NCBI RefSeq assembly: GCF_934230905.1
Contig: NZ_CAKQFJ010000020.1
Location: forward strand, 1 to 34,836
Reading direction: 5' to 3'
DNA: 34,836 bases
Source: an uncultured Veillonella sp.
GTDB taxonomy: Bacteria; Bacillota; Negativicutes; Veillonellales; Veillonellaceae
The translations under genes were made by a program, and so were the position numbers. Position 1 is the stretch's first letter, and each line of letters starts with the position of its first letter. Of this stretch, positions 15,484 to 24,345 are shown in pieces. The notes under the pieces were generated by a model. It was not told the origin of the DNA, did not search any database, and saw only the letters and a list, made by a program, of their open reading frames with translations.

Positions 15484-16845
15484 TTATAACATTACATTCT
15501 CTTCTGCATACGAAATTGGCTTATTCGGTTTTGTACGCAATGCCCATGTACCAATCACAGTCATAACTCCCACACGGCCTGTAAACATTACTAAGATAAG
15601 CACCCATTTGCTACCTTCAGATAAGTCTGGGGTAATCCCCGTTGTAAGCCCTACTGTACCAAATGCGGATGTAACCTCAAAGAGTAACCGTATAAAATCA
15701 TATGGTTCATCCCACGCTAGGTAGCATGTAGCTAGCAAAACCAAAAGTATAGAAAGAAAAATTATTCCATTTGCCTTAAGAACGGTAACCATAGAAATTC
15801 GACGTCCAAAGGCCTCTACATGTGAACGGTTATTAAATAAGGTACACGACGATAAAATAGCAACCATAACAGTACTAATTTTAACACCGCCACCGGTCGA
15901 ATTCGGTCCAGCACCAATAAACATAAGAATAATGGTGACAAACAGTGTAATTGGATGTAATTGATTATAATCAACTGTAGCAATCCCTGCAGTTCGTGGC
16001 GTAACTGATTGAAAAAATGCAGCCATCACCTTATTCCAAATAGGAAGTGGTCCAAACGTGTTTGGATTAGCCCATTCTACACCAAGGAATAATATGGTAC
16101 CTAACATAATCAATACCACTGTGCCAACAAACATAATCTTAGTATGCAATTTTAAATCATCAAAACGTCTCAACTTGCGATGAGACCATATATCAAATGC
16201 CGCCAAATAGCCAAAACCACCGATAACAATAAGTAGCATCGTATTGATATTAAATAAGATATCCCCCACCATCTTGTAAGGCAAATCATTATCAAAGAAA
16301 ACAAATCCAGCATTACAAAATGTAGAAATAGCCTGCATAAAACCTATGTAGAAAGCATCATTACCAATATATGGATGTAATTGAATGACATATAATAGTC
16401 CCCCTATACATTCAATAACCAATGTATAGATAGTCAATTTTTTCGTCACATGAAGAAGACCTTTCATGCCATCTTGTCCTACATCTTCTGAAAGTAACAA
16501 CCGATTTCGAAGCCCTACATGTCTGCCAAATAGAGATGCAATAATCGTTGTAAAAGATACAATGCCAAGCCCTCCCAACTGTATAAGGATAACCATAATA
16601 ATCTTGCCAAATAAAGACCAATGATAATAGGTATCCACAGTGGCGAGTCCCGTTACCGATACACAAGATACAGCGGTGAAAGCAGCATCAACTAAGGCCG
16701 TACCTTGCCCTTCTGCACTGGCTATAGGCAACATAAGAAGAAGAGTTCCCACCATCATAACTGCTAAAAAACTAAGTGCTAGTAAACGATATGGATTTTG
16801 TTGCATATATTGTTGCACATGATGTGGTGTATGTTGTTGCCACAT
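15484..16845 (-). CDS. Potassium transporter membrane subunit (KtrB/TrkH family)
   Basis: The 453-residue membrane protein has the four-fold pore repeat. The four filter segments are recognisable: VTGLATVD, TFCNAGFVFFD, TPRTAGIATVDY and SAFGTVGLTTG, each with the conserved Gly. GPNSTGGGVKISTV is a family-typical loop. It imports K+ (often with Na+) across the inner membrane and pairs with the RCK protein encoded downstream. Its ribosome site (GGAG) lies inside the end of the kinase gene upstream, and only four bases separate the two genes, so translation is probably coupled. Confidence 0.94.
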   Translation of the reverse strand: MWQQHTPHHVQQYMQQNPYRLLALSFLAVMMVGTLLLMLPIASAEGQGTALVDAAFTAVSCVSVTGLATVDTYYHWSLFGKIIMVILIQLGGLGIVSFTTIIASLFGRHVGLRNRLLLSEDVGQDGMKGLLHVTKKLTIYTLVIECIGGLLYVIQLHPYIGNDAFYIGFMQAISTFCNAGFVFFDNDLPYKMVGDILFNINTMLLIVIGGFGYLAAFDIWSHRKLRRFDDLKLHTKIMFVGTVVLIMLGTILFLGVEWANPNTFGPLPIWNKVMAAFFQSVTPRTAGIATVDYNQLHPITLFVTIILMFIGAGPNSTGGGVKISTVMVAILSSCTLFNNRSHVEAFGRRISMVTVLKANGIIFLSILLVLLATCYLAWDEPYDFIRLLFEVTSAFGTVGLTTGITPDLSEGSKWVLILVMFTGRVGVMTVIGTWALRTKPNKPISYAEENVML

Positions 16846-16849
16846 AGGC

Positions 16850-17848
16850 CTACTCCAATCCAGCTAATGTAAAAGCTGTTTCTAATGTAGGTAGTCCACT
16901 GCGGCCGCCTAAGCCTTGTGTATTAAGAGCTGAAACAGCAGATGCAAAGCGAGCAGCCGCTTCTAACTCAGTATGATTACATACTTGTAAACTATCAACA
17001 GGCTTTATACGTCCATCGTTCTGCAATTGCATCCGACGAATCACCGTGGCTAATCTCGCCAAAAAGGCCCCATGGAAACTATCCCCTGCCCCCGTCGTAT
17101 CTATTACGCTTTCTTGTGGAAATGGCGCACACCGATAAGCCGTTCCATCAGGCCATACAAAATAGCTGCCATTGGCTCCATCTGTAACTCCTGCTAGCAA
17201 AGCACCTCGTTCATGAATGATACGACATGCATCTTCTAAATCTGTAGTTCCTGTATATTTTTCAGCATAATCGCGAGCCACAATAACAACATGAGATGAT
17301 TCGGTAATTGGTTTCATCTCTTCATCGTATCGTTGAGCACCACCATCTAGAGAAATTATGGTTCCACAAGACTGGGCTATTTCCATAGCAGTTCGCATCA
17401 ACGGTCGATGGCGTCCATTAATATGTAATATGGCTGACGACTCTATGAATATCCGATATGATTCAAGAAACTCTGGCTCATGTGCTGTAGAACGTTCAAA
17501 GAACACAGCCCGTTCGCCTGTTGTAGCTTTCACAAGAATCGTTGCAGTTCCACTGATAGCATTTGCGTCAACTTGGATAGCCTCTGTATTAACGTTGTAT
17601 TTATGAAAGTCCTTTAGAATATAACGCCCAACCATATCGTCTCCGATACGGTCAATCATAGCAGTGGAGACTCCATATTTCCCAGCTGTAGCCAATGCAG
17701 TTGCTACCGGTCCACCCCCATCGGTTGTTGAAGAAAGGGCTGGCTGTACCTCACGCCCTGTGGGAAAATGGTCGACTACGATAAATCGATCTAAGGTACT
17801 AGCCCCAATGCCAACTATATCTATCATTTCGTTAGGAAATGTATTCAT
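16850..17848 (-). CDS. PfkB-family carbohydrate kinase
   Basis: The 332-residue protein has the ribokinase fold signatures GGGPVATA (44-51, substrate side) and DTTGAGDSFHGAF (250-262), with catalytic Asp256 and the anion hole. The N-terminus VGIGASTLDRFIVV is also typical. It would phosphorylate a sugar or nucleoside with ATP; the substrate cannot be told from sequence alone. It has a perfect AGGAGG site. It is the first gene before trkH and trkA with only four bases between, an unexpected partner for a potassium system. The terminator at 17910-17980 separates it from the PTS genes upstream. Confidence 0.9.
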   Translation of the reverse strand: MNTFPNEMIDIVGIGASTLDRFIVVDHFPTGREVQPALSSTTDGGGPVATALATAGKYGVSTAMIDRIGDDMVGRYILKDFHKYNVNTEAIQVDANAISGTATILVKATTGERAVFFERSTAHEPEFLESYRIFIESSAILHINGRHRPLMRTAMEIAQSCGTIISLDGGAQRYDEEMKPITESSHVVIVARDYAEKYTGTTDLEDACRIIHERGALLAGVTDGANGSYFVWPDGTAYRCAPFPQESVIDTTGAGDSFHGAFLARLATVIRRMQLQNDGRIKPVDSLQVCNHTELEAAARFASAVSALNTQGLGGRSGLPTLETAFTLAGLE

Positions 17849-17909
17849 ACTAACCTCCTAATACCTTGTATAACTATATGTACAGAATACATTTCTACAC
17901 ATAAAAAGT

Positions 17910-17980
17910 AAACCCTAAACCACGATATATTCTTACCGAACTAGATGTTCAGATAAGAAATATATCGAAATTTAGGGTTT
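17910..17980 (-). terminator. Long hairpin terminator after the PTS operon
   Basis: Arms AAACCCTAAA (17910-17919) and TTTAGGGTTT (17971-17980) close a second stem (17923-17935 with 17954-17967, one bulge). It lies about 60 bases past the EIIC stop codon. Confidence 0.75.
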
Positions 17981-18040
17981 AAGAATACGATTAAACGTAC
18001 CTGTCAGTATATATGTTATTTATATGAGAAGTTATTTTCA

Positions 18041-19408
18041 TTACTCTTCTTCTACGTAATTAATAACTTTTCCTTTTGTTTTAATAAAGTTTGGAATAAT
18101 AAGAACAAGGAATGCAATAGCAACAATACCATAAATACCAGCCATGCCAATCCATTCAAAAGCATTGCCTAATACAAGGCCAATTACGGCAAAGTCCGCA
18201 TCACCAAATGTTGTATTTTGGAAACCTAATTGTCCAAGAACTGGCAATGCTAATGCTGGCAAGAATGTAATAGCCAAACCGTTAAGGAATGCACCTACTG
18301 CAGCACCACGGCGACCACCAGTAGCATTGCCATAGATACCTGCTGTTGCACCACAGAAGAAATGAGGTACAAGACCAGGAATGATAAGTACGCCACCTAC
18401 GGCACCTAAAACAAGCATACCGATGATACCTCCAATAAAGGAGCTAATAAAGCCTAATACTACAGCTGTTGGCGCATAGGTAAAGAATACAGCACAGTCT
18501 ACAGCTGGTATTGCATTAGGAATAATTTTTGTAGCAATACCTTGGAATGCTGGAATCAAGTCACCCAAGATCATACGAACACCAGAATATACGATAGCTA
18601 CACCTACAGCAAAGTTCATAGCACTCATAACTGCAAATAAGTATGGGCTCATAGAACCAGACAATGTAGCTACAAATTCAGAACCGGCAGCTAACGCAGC
18701 AATCAAATAGAATACAATCATAGTCAATGCAGTAGATAATGTAGAGTCACGCAAGAAGCCCCATTTTTCAGGAATTTCAATATCTTCCGTGCTATCTTCT
18801 GCCTTACCTACATACTTTGCTACCCATGCCGATAAATAGTAACCTAAGCTACCAAAGTGTCCAAGTGCAATTTCATCACCATCAGTAACTTTAGAAGTAT
18901 AACTTTGACCAATGGCTGGGGAGATAGCAGACCAAGCCCCCATTAAGAAACCACCTACAAGAATAAGTTCGATACCAGATAAGCCTGCAGTACCAAGCAC
19001 AGCGGACATTAAACAAGCCATAAATAAGCTGTGGTGGCCTGTAAGGAACACATACTTGAATTTAGTGAAACGAGCAATTAATAAGTTCATCAATAATCCT
19101 ACAACAAGAATAGACATCGTTTCAACACCAAGTACCTTTTGCGCTACTGCCACGATAGCTTCATTGTTTGGTACAACACCGGTAATATGGAAACCATGTT
19201 CAATCATTTTCCCTAATGGATCAAGATTGCTAACGATAACCCCAGCACCAGCAGCAAGCATTAAATAACCAAGAATCGGCTTCAATGTACCAGTCATAAT
19301 TTTATGAAATGGTCTTTTTAAAGCTATTAAACCTACGCATGACATGATACCAATCAATAGCGCTGGCTGACTCAATACGTCGCGTAAGAATTCTAATATC
19401 ATTTCCAT
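18041..19408 (-). CDS. PTS ascorbate-type EIIC permease (UlaA/SgaT family)
   Basis: The 455-residue polytopic membrane protein matches the UlaA family through its N-terminus (ALIGIMSCVGLIALKRPF), a central block ending VTDGDEIALGHFGSLGYY, and PHFFCGATAGIYGNATGGR. UlaA forms the sugar channel of the L-ascorbate phosphotransferase system. The EIIB and EIIA genes lie just upstream, 18 and 14 bases apart, in the order A-B-C. The substrate could be ascorbate or another sugar acid, because this family is used for several compounds and no ula catabolic gene is in the window. A long hairpin terminator follows. Confidence 0.9.
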   Translation of the reverse strand: MEMILEFLRDVLSQPALLIGIMSCVGLIALKRPFHKIMTGTLKPILGYLMLAAGAGVIVSNLDPLGKMIEHGFHITGVVPNNEAIVAVAQKVLGVETMSILVVGLLMNLLIARFTKFKYVFLTGHHSLFMACLMSAVLGTAGLSGIELILVGGFLMGAWSAISPAIGQSYTSKVTDGDEIALGHFGSLGYYLSAWVAKYVGKAEDSTEDIEIPEKWGFLRDSTLSTALTMIVFYLIAALAAGSEFVATLSGSMSPYLFAVMSAMNFAVGVAIVYSGVRMILGDLIPAFQGIATKIIPNAIPAVDCAVFFTYAPTAVVLGFISSFIGGIIGMLVLGAVGGVLIIPGLVPHFFCGATAGIYGNATGGRRGAAVGAFLNGLAITFLPALALPVLGQLGFQNTTFGDADFAVIGLVLGNAFEWIGMAGIYGIVAIAFLVLIIPNFIKTKGKVINYVEEE

Positions 19409-19426
19409 AGAATCATCTCCCCAAAA

Positions 19427-19702
19427 TTACTTAGCGATTTGTTGTAATCGATCTAAGATATCTTCTTTAATTTTCTTTTTATTAATATAACTACGTACAA
19501 TAGCTACGTTCTTGTCTTCAAACTGTTCTGCTAATTCTTTTACAGTAACAATTAAATCAGCTTTACGGCCTTGAGCTGCATTAAAATCAATTGATTCCAC
19601 TTGCGCTTCAATATTATTTTCAGCACAAATTTCTTCAATTTTCATTTTTAACATCAAACTTGAACCAATACCATTACCACAAACAGTTAAAATAGAAATC
19701 AT
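19427..19702 (-). CDS. PTS EIIB component (UlaB/SgaB type)
   Basis: The 91-residue cytosolic protein starts with a short strand and the phosphocysteine loop VCGNGIGSSL (7-16), where Cys8 is the residue phosphorylated by EIIA. This is the lactose/ascorbate EIIB fold. It hands the phosphate to substrate entering through the EIIC encoded next. GGAGGTG precedes the ATG. Length and position fit the ascorbate-type system. Confidence 0.92.
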   Translation of the reverse strand: MISILTVCGNGIGSSLMLKMKIEEICAENNIEAQVESIDFNAAQGRKADLIVTVKELAEQFEDKNVAIVRSYINKKKIKEDILDRLQQIAK

Positions 19703-19716
19703 AGTCCACCTCCAAA

Positions 19717-20172
19717 TTAAGATTCCTCAAGATGTTCCTCTAAGAAAGCATGCACATCCTCAATGCTTTCAAATGTTGCTGCAGCATCTAAAAAATCTTC
19801 ATCTTCAAATAATGTTGCAATATCTGTAAGCAATTGAATATGTTCTTCCTTATTTGAAGCACATAAAAAAAAAGCTACTGATACAGGATCATTCTCTGGA
19901 CTGCCAAAATCAACAGGTTTTTCCAGTGTAATAAGCGCTGTACCAACTTTCTTAGCCCCCATTTCAGGGCGTGCATGAGGCATTGCAAGACCAGGAGCTA
20001 ATACTATATAAGGCCCCATCTCACGAACCACTTCAATCATAGCCTCTGTATATGTAGGCTCTGTAAAACCAGCATCGACCATGAGTTGACCACCATGACG
20101 AATCACATCTTCCCAGGTCTCTGCAGGATAATGAAATGACACATTATCCTCAGATAATAAATCTTGTAACAA
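19717..20172 (-). CDS. PTS EIIA component (UlaC/mannitol-fructose type)
   Basis: The protein has the EIIA active-site segment APGLAMPHARPE. Its His (residue 66 counted from the chosen start) takes phosphate from HPr. I place the start at TTG 20172 (LLQDLLSED), giving 151 residues, because AGGAGGTG lies five bases upstream. The frame also has an ATG at 20208, but that ATG abuts a TATAAT (20214-20209), so it would lie at or before the transcription start, and it has no ribosome site. First gene of the A-B-C PTS operon. Family members near 150 residues support the shorter form. Confidence 0.88.
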   Translation of the reverse strand: MLQDLLSEDNVSFHYPAETWEDVIRHGGQLMVDAGFTEPTYTEAMIEVVREMGPYIVLAPGLAMPHARPEMGAKKVGTALITLEKPVDFGSPENDPVSVAFFLCASNKEEHIQLLTDIATLFEDEDFLDAAATFESIEDVHAFLEEHLEES

Positions 20173-20208
20173 GCTAACACCTCCTATACTCACAACTTGT
20201 ATACTCAT

Positions 20209-20214
20209 ATTATA
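20209..20214 (-). promoter_or_regulatory. Candidate -10 element of the PTS operon
   Basis: TATAAT on the minus strand, 37 bases before the preferred TTG start. The -35 region (near 20232-20237) is poor, which would fit an activator-dependent sugar operon. No catabolite site was identified with confidence. Confidence 0.45.
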
Positions 20215-20256
20215 ACTAGGGATGATAAAAAAGCATATACCCTATGTATTTAATTA

Positions 20257-20289
20257 CAAAAAAAGTTAGACCCCAAAGGGTCTAACTTT
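20257..20289 (-). terminator. Terminator after the small basic protein gene
   Basis: A perfect 12-bp stem (AAAGTTAGACCC with 20278-20289, loop CAAA) ends in at least seven T on the minus strand. It isolates the small gene from the PTS operon. Confidence 0.88.
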
Positions 20290-20375
20290 CACTTATTCAC
20301 ATGGTATGTATAAGAGTTGCTAGTATTGAAAGAGTACAAAAAAGATATTTTTATATACATATACCATGTCAATAT

Positions 20376-20552
20376 TTAGTTATTCAAGTACTCTAAGTGT
20401 TGCTTATTAGACGCATCGGTACGCGTTCTAATAGCCTCTACCAATGGTTTCAAAATTTGGTATTCCTCGTCTGTTAAACGGAACGATCTACATACGCGCT
20501 TATACATACGAGGTCTACGACCAGAACCTTCTCTCTGTCCGCCCCATGTCAT
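20376..20552 (-). CDS. Small basic protein, GGxREGSGRRP motif
   Basis: The start is placed at the ATG at 20552 (MTWGGQREGSGRRP), with GAGAGAGGT about eight bases upstream; a second ATG two codons earlier is possible. This gives about 58 residues. The N-terminal GGQREGSGRRPR is a short Gly/Arg motif seen at the start of many small phage, plasmid and genomic proteins. The rest (RSFRLTDEEYQILKPLVEAIR) looks like a strand-helix-helix as in ribbon-helix-helix DNA-binding proteins. A regulator of its own gene or of the neighbouring hydrogenase is conceivable but unproven. It lies between the PTS and hydrogenase genes and has its own terminator. Confidence 0.65.
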   Translation of the reverse strand: MTWGGQREGSGRRPRMYKRVCRSFRLTDEEYQILKPLVEAIRTRTDASNKQHLEYLNN

Positions 20553-20658
20553 TAACATATACCTCTCTCTAAGGACTATTATATTATTGTCTCTCACAGT
20601 AATTAGTATATGTCATTTTATGCGAAATTTCAAGATTTTTATTCAAATTTATAAATAA

Positions 20659-22116
20659 TTAATTATTTGCTTTTGCAGCTTCTGCTGCTTTTTTTAAATT
20701 AGGCACGGATGTTGGACATGTAGCAGGTGTACATGCACCATTAGGGCCTAAATCTTCAGAGCGATTTACAAATGTAGTATGTAACATATGATGTGCTTTG
20801 TGGCTCATAGGTTTACCATCAAAGAACTCCGCATATAACTTTTGGATATCTGGATTATCGCAAGAGGCTTTAATGGCTACTTCTCTATCGCGCGTATATA
20901 AGGATGCAATACGAGCTTCACGAGCTTTGTCGGCCATAGGTAACTTAACGCGTGGTTGACCACCACCACCAATACAGCCACCGCGACAAGCCATAACTTC
21001 GATGAAATCATAATGGATATTTTCAGCGCGCATACGTTCAATAAATTTACGCAAGTTGCCAGTACCATGTACAGCTGCTACATGTAATGTTTTATCGCCA
21101 ATCACAACATCAGCTTCACGAGCACCATCCATACCACGAATAGCTTCAAATGGGATTAAAGTACTAGGTGCATCTTCACCTGTCACCAATTTGTAAGCAG
21201 TACGCATAGCTGATTCCATAACACCACCAGTATTACCAAAAATAATACCGCCACCAGATGCTTCACCCATCAATGGATCAAATGTAGCATCTTCCAATTC
21301 ATCAAAATTAACATCTTCTGTACGTAACCATTTAGCAAGCTCACGTGTAGTAATACAATAATCGGTATCACGCATTTCTGGTACATCCCAGTATTCTGCA
21401 GAAGCATTCATTTCATCACGACGAATTTCAAACTTCTTAGCGGAACAAGGTGTTACTGCTACAGCCACTATTTGTTTTGCATCAATCCCCATTTTTTCAG
21501 CAAAATAAGTTTTTTGCGTAGGTGCTTGCATAGCAATTGGACTCTTTGCTGTAGATAAATTTGGTAAAAATTCTGGATAGAATGTTTCAGCAAATTTTAC
21601 CCAAGCAGGACAACAAGATGTGAATTGAGGTAATTCACCACTGCCATTAAGAACACGTTCAACTAACTCGGATGCTTCTTCCATAATAGTCATGTCAGCG
21701 CCAAAGTTTGTATCAAGTACATAGTCCCCACCGAGTTTACGAAGAGCTGCAACCATTTTACCTTCTACGAAAGTCCCCGCTTCCATACCAAATTCTTCAC
21801 CTAATCCAACACGTACTGCCGGTGCAGTTTGGAATACAACGATTTTATTAGGATCTGCGATAGCAGCCTTTACTTCGTCAATTTCAGAACGTTCATTAAT
21901 GGAATCAAATGGACAAATAGAAGCACATTGACCACAATGGATACAAATTGGATGATCACCATTTGTTGTCAAATCGTAATAGTCAAATACGCCCATATCA
22001 ACAGCGCATGCTTTACGGCACAAAGAACAATTTTTACATTTAGATAAATCTTGCACAATGGCAATATTGCCTTCTTCAATAGGTACACGACGATCTAAAA
22101 ATTCGTACTTACTCAT
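20659..22116 (-). CDS. [FeFe] hydrogenase, ferredoxin-type N-terminus
   Basis: The 485-residue enzyme interconverts protons and H2 in the cytosol. The N-terminal ferredoxin domain has two 4Fe-4S sets (Cys27, 30, 33, 37 and Cys58, 61, 64, 68). The H-cluster motifs are TSCCPAW (about 166-172), TPCSAKKFE (about 221-229) and MACRGGCIGGGGQP (about 373-386), so all four cluster-binding cysteines and the proton-transfer cysteine are present. In motif 2 the residue before Pro-Cys is Thr, where Clostridium CpI has Met353. The C-terminal SHKAHHMLHTTF is the small-subunit-like end, followed by a Cys-containing tail. No electron-bifurcating partner gene is adjacent, so ferredoxin is the likely partner. 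A good promoter precedes it. Confidence 0.95.
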   Translation of the reverse strand: MSKYEFLDRRVPIEEGNIAIVQDLSKCKNCSLCRKACAVDMGVFDYYDLTTNGDHPICIHCGQCASICPFDSINERSEIDEVKAAIADPNKIVVFQTAPAVRVGLGEEFGMEAGTFVEGKMVAALRKLGGDYVLDTNFGADMTIMEEASELVERVLNGSGELPQFTSCCPAWVKFAETFYPEFLPNLSTAKSPIAMQAPTQKTYFAEKMGIDAKQIVAVAVTPCSAKKFEIRRDEMNASAEYWDVPEMRDTDYCITTRELAKWLRTEDVNFDELEDATFDPLMGEASGGGIIFGNTGGVMESAMRTAYKLVTGEDAPSTLIPFEAIRGMDGAREADVVIGDKTLHVAAVHGTGNLRKFIERMRAENIHYDFIEVMACRGGCIGGGGQPRVKLPMADKAREARIASLYTRDREVAIKASCDNPDIQKLYAEFFDGKPMSHKAHHMLHTTFVNRSEDLGPNGACTPATCPTSVPNLKKAAEAAKANN

Positions 22117-22159
22117 GTTTCCTCCTACTTAGGTAACGTAGTTATCGTTAATTTAGGAA

Positions 22160-22188
22160 ATTATACTACAAAATGTGATTTTTATCAA
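22160..22188 (-). promoter_or_regulatory. Promoter of the [FeFe] hydrogenase gene
   Basis: On the minus strand TTGATA (22188-22183) and TATAAT (22165-22160) are 17 bases apart. A 5-bp inverted repeat (TAACG-CGTTA) lies in the leader between promoter and start, where a regulator could bind. Confidence 0.75.
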
Positions 22189-22247
22189 TAATTATGAAAG
22201 TAATTCCTATGCAAATTAGATATTAAGAAACAGCTTAAAATAGAGAT

Positions 22248-24206
22248 TCACAAGCGTTCTTCTAACTCCATCCACCGCTCAGTTAATGCATCCACTTGAG
22301 ATTGTGTCTCTTCTCGTTCAGCCATGAGCGCTTGCATTTTTTCATAATCCGTAGCGGCTTGTCCAATCATAACATCTAATCCCTTAATAAGATGCTCTAA
22401 TTTAGGTAATTCCTCCATAATAGATGCATATTCTGCTTCTTCAGCCTTATTGAGACCTTTCTTTACAGGATTTTCTGTATGACTTGCACTACTAGAGGAC
22501 ACACCAGTAGTATTTATAGGATTCACATCAGCCACTTCTTTGACGCTATGCGCAGTAGAAATTTGCGTTTCAGGTACATAGAATGGGGCGTTGTTACTTT
22601 CACCAATCTCAGCCTTATAATCTGAATAGGAACCATGCACGATATCTATATGACCATTTCCTGTAAATACAAATAATTTATCTACAACACGGTCAAGGAA
22701 ATATCGATCATGACAGACAGTAATAATAACACCACTAAAAGAATCAAGAAAATCCTCCAACACTTCTAATGTAGGGATATCCAAATCATTAGTTGGTTCA
22801 TCTAGCAAAAGTACATTAGGCGCACTCATAAGCAATTTTAAGAGATACAATCTACGACGCTCACCACCAGATAATTTACGAATCGGTACACCATGTAATT
22901 CCGGAGTGAACAAAAAGCGTTCTAAAATTTGCCCTGCACTTAAGGTAGAACCATCACCAAGCGACATATAGGAATGATCCTCTTTAATATAATCAAGAAC
23001 ACGCATATTCTCATCAAATTCTGGCAATTCTTGCTTAAAATGAGCAATACGAACTGTTTCCCCCTTACCAATAGTTCCTGATACTGGCTCATAAGTACCA
23101 TCTAAGACTTTCATAAAGGTTGATTTCCCTACTCCATTAGGACCTACGATACCAATACGATCATGACGTACCACATGATAGGTAAAATCCTCAATCATAG
23201 GGCGCCCGTCAAAATCAAAGGATACATGTTCCATATCGAAAATAGTCTTTCCTAATCGAGTTTTTAAGGCAATAGGATCCATCTGATCAGGCCGTCTAGT
23301 TTTTTCCATATTTTTAAGCGTTTCATATCGTTGTAAACGTGCTTTTTGTTTTGTGCTTCGTGCTTGTGCACCACGCCGTACCCATTCGATTTCCCGTTTT
23401 AAAAATTGACGACGTTTTTCCTCCGTAGCTGCCTGACGAGCCTCTCGATCGGCTTTCAGTTCAATAAATTTTTCATAATTTCCTTCGTATTCATACATAT
23501 GGCGATTGGATAATTCCAAAATACCATTACATACAGAATCTAAGAAATATCTGTCATGAGTACTAATCAACAAACCACCTTGACGATTACTCAAATACGT
23601 TTCTAACCACTCGATGCTATCTTCATCCAAATGGTTTGTCGGTTCATCCAACAATAGTAAATCACAAGGATATAATAAGGCTTGCCCCAACGCTAATCGC
23701 CGTTTTTGACCACCCGATAATAGGTTAACTGACATGTTGACATCGTGAAAGCCCAGTTTGCTTAAGATGATACGAGCCTCTTGTTCTACTTGCCACCCAT
23801 CTTGCGTATCCATCTCTTCTAAGCACTGCATATAACGGCGCTCAATGTACTCATCAGCTACACCTTGTTCTTGTATATAATGATAATCTCGACTAGCCTT
23901 GTCAAATCGTTTTACCATTTGTAAACGAGGATGATTACCATCTAAAATAGCTTCTAATAATGTATTACCTTCATCAAAGTTTGGCGTTTGTGCTAAGTAG
24001 TGGATAGTAGCCTTTCCATTGCGCTCAATAGTCCCTTTATCGCTTTCCATCTGGCCCGTTAAAATTTTTAAAAAAGTAGATTTGCCAGTACCATTAATTC
24101 CTACAAGTCCCAATCTCTTTTGATTGGTAAAAGTTATAGACACATCGGTAAATAGCAACCGAGTGCCATATGATTTCTCTATATTCTGTAAACTAATTAC
24201 GTTCAT
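22248..24206 (-). CDS. ABC-F family ATPase (Uup-like)
   Basis: The 652-residue soluble protein has two ABC domains and no membrane segment. Domain 1 has Walker A GINGTGKST (36-44), signature LSGGQKRRLALGQ (about 163) and Walker B LLLLDEPTNHLD. Domain 2 has GPNGVGKST (about 354) and LSGGERRR (about 442) with LLLDEPTNDLD. The linker between them is highly charged, as expected for an arm that reaches into the ribosome. A C-terminal extension of about 100 residues ends in a coiled coil, as in Uup. ABC-F proteins act on stalled or tRNA-bound ribosomes; a resistance role cannot be told from sequence. It is monocistronic, divergent from the acidic protein gene. Confidence 0.92.
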   Translation of the reverse strand: MNVISLQNIEKSYGTRLLFTDVSITFTNQKRLGLVGINGTGKSTFLKILTGQMESDKGTIERNGKATIHYLAQTPNFDEGNTLLEAILDGNHPRLQMVKRFDKASRDYHYIQEQGVADEYIERRYMQCLEEMDTQDGWQVEQEARIILSKLGFHDVNMSVNLLSGGQKRRLALGQALLYPCDLLLLDEPTNHLDEDSIEWLETYLSNRQGGLLISTHDRYFLDSVCNGILELSNRHMYEYEGNYEKFIELKADREARQAATEEKRRQFLKREIEWVRRGAQARSTKQKARLQRYETLKNMEKTRRPDQMDPIALKTRLGKTIFDMEHVSFDFDGRPMIEDFTYHVVRHDRIGIVGPNGVGKSTFMKVLDGTYEPVSGTIGKGETVRIAHFKQELPEFDENMRVLDYIKEDHSYMSLGDGSTLSAGQILERFLFTPELHGVPIRKLSGGERRRLYLLKLLMSAPNVLLLDEPTNDLDIPTLEVLEDFLDSFSGVIITVCHDRYFLDRVVDKLFVFTGNGHIDIVHGSYSDYKAEIGESNNAPFYVPETQISTAHSVKEVADVNPINTTGVSSSSASHTENPVKKGLNKAEEAEYASIMEELPKLEHLIKGLDVMIGQAATDYEKMQALMAEREETQSQVDALTERWMELEERL

Positions 24207-24257
24207 TCCCGTACTCCTCTGCTACCATTACGATCTCTATTATACTACAGATTTTCA

Positions 24258-24286
24258 TTGACAGTCACACACCGCATCAGTAGAAT
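24258..24286 (+). promoter_or_regulatory. Promoter of the small acidic protein gene
   Basis: TTGACA (24258-24263) and TAGAAT (24281-24286) are separated by exactly 17 bases. It lies 60 bases before the ATG. A minus-strand TATAAT at 24244-24239, probably for the ABC-F gene, lies just beside it, so the two promoters are back to back. Confidence 0.75.
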
Positions 24287-24345
24287 ACAGGTAGATAACA
24301 AGACAATACTCTCATATGATACGTACATACTTTTAGGAGGTTCTC

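Noticed and set aside
22133..22150. TAACG/CGTTA repeat before the hydrogenase as a Rex redox operator
   Set aside because: It does not resemble the TTGTGA-type Rex site, and a 5-bp repeat in A+T-rich DNA is common by chance.
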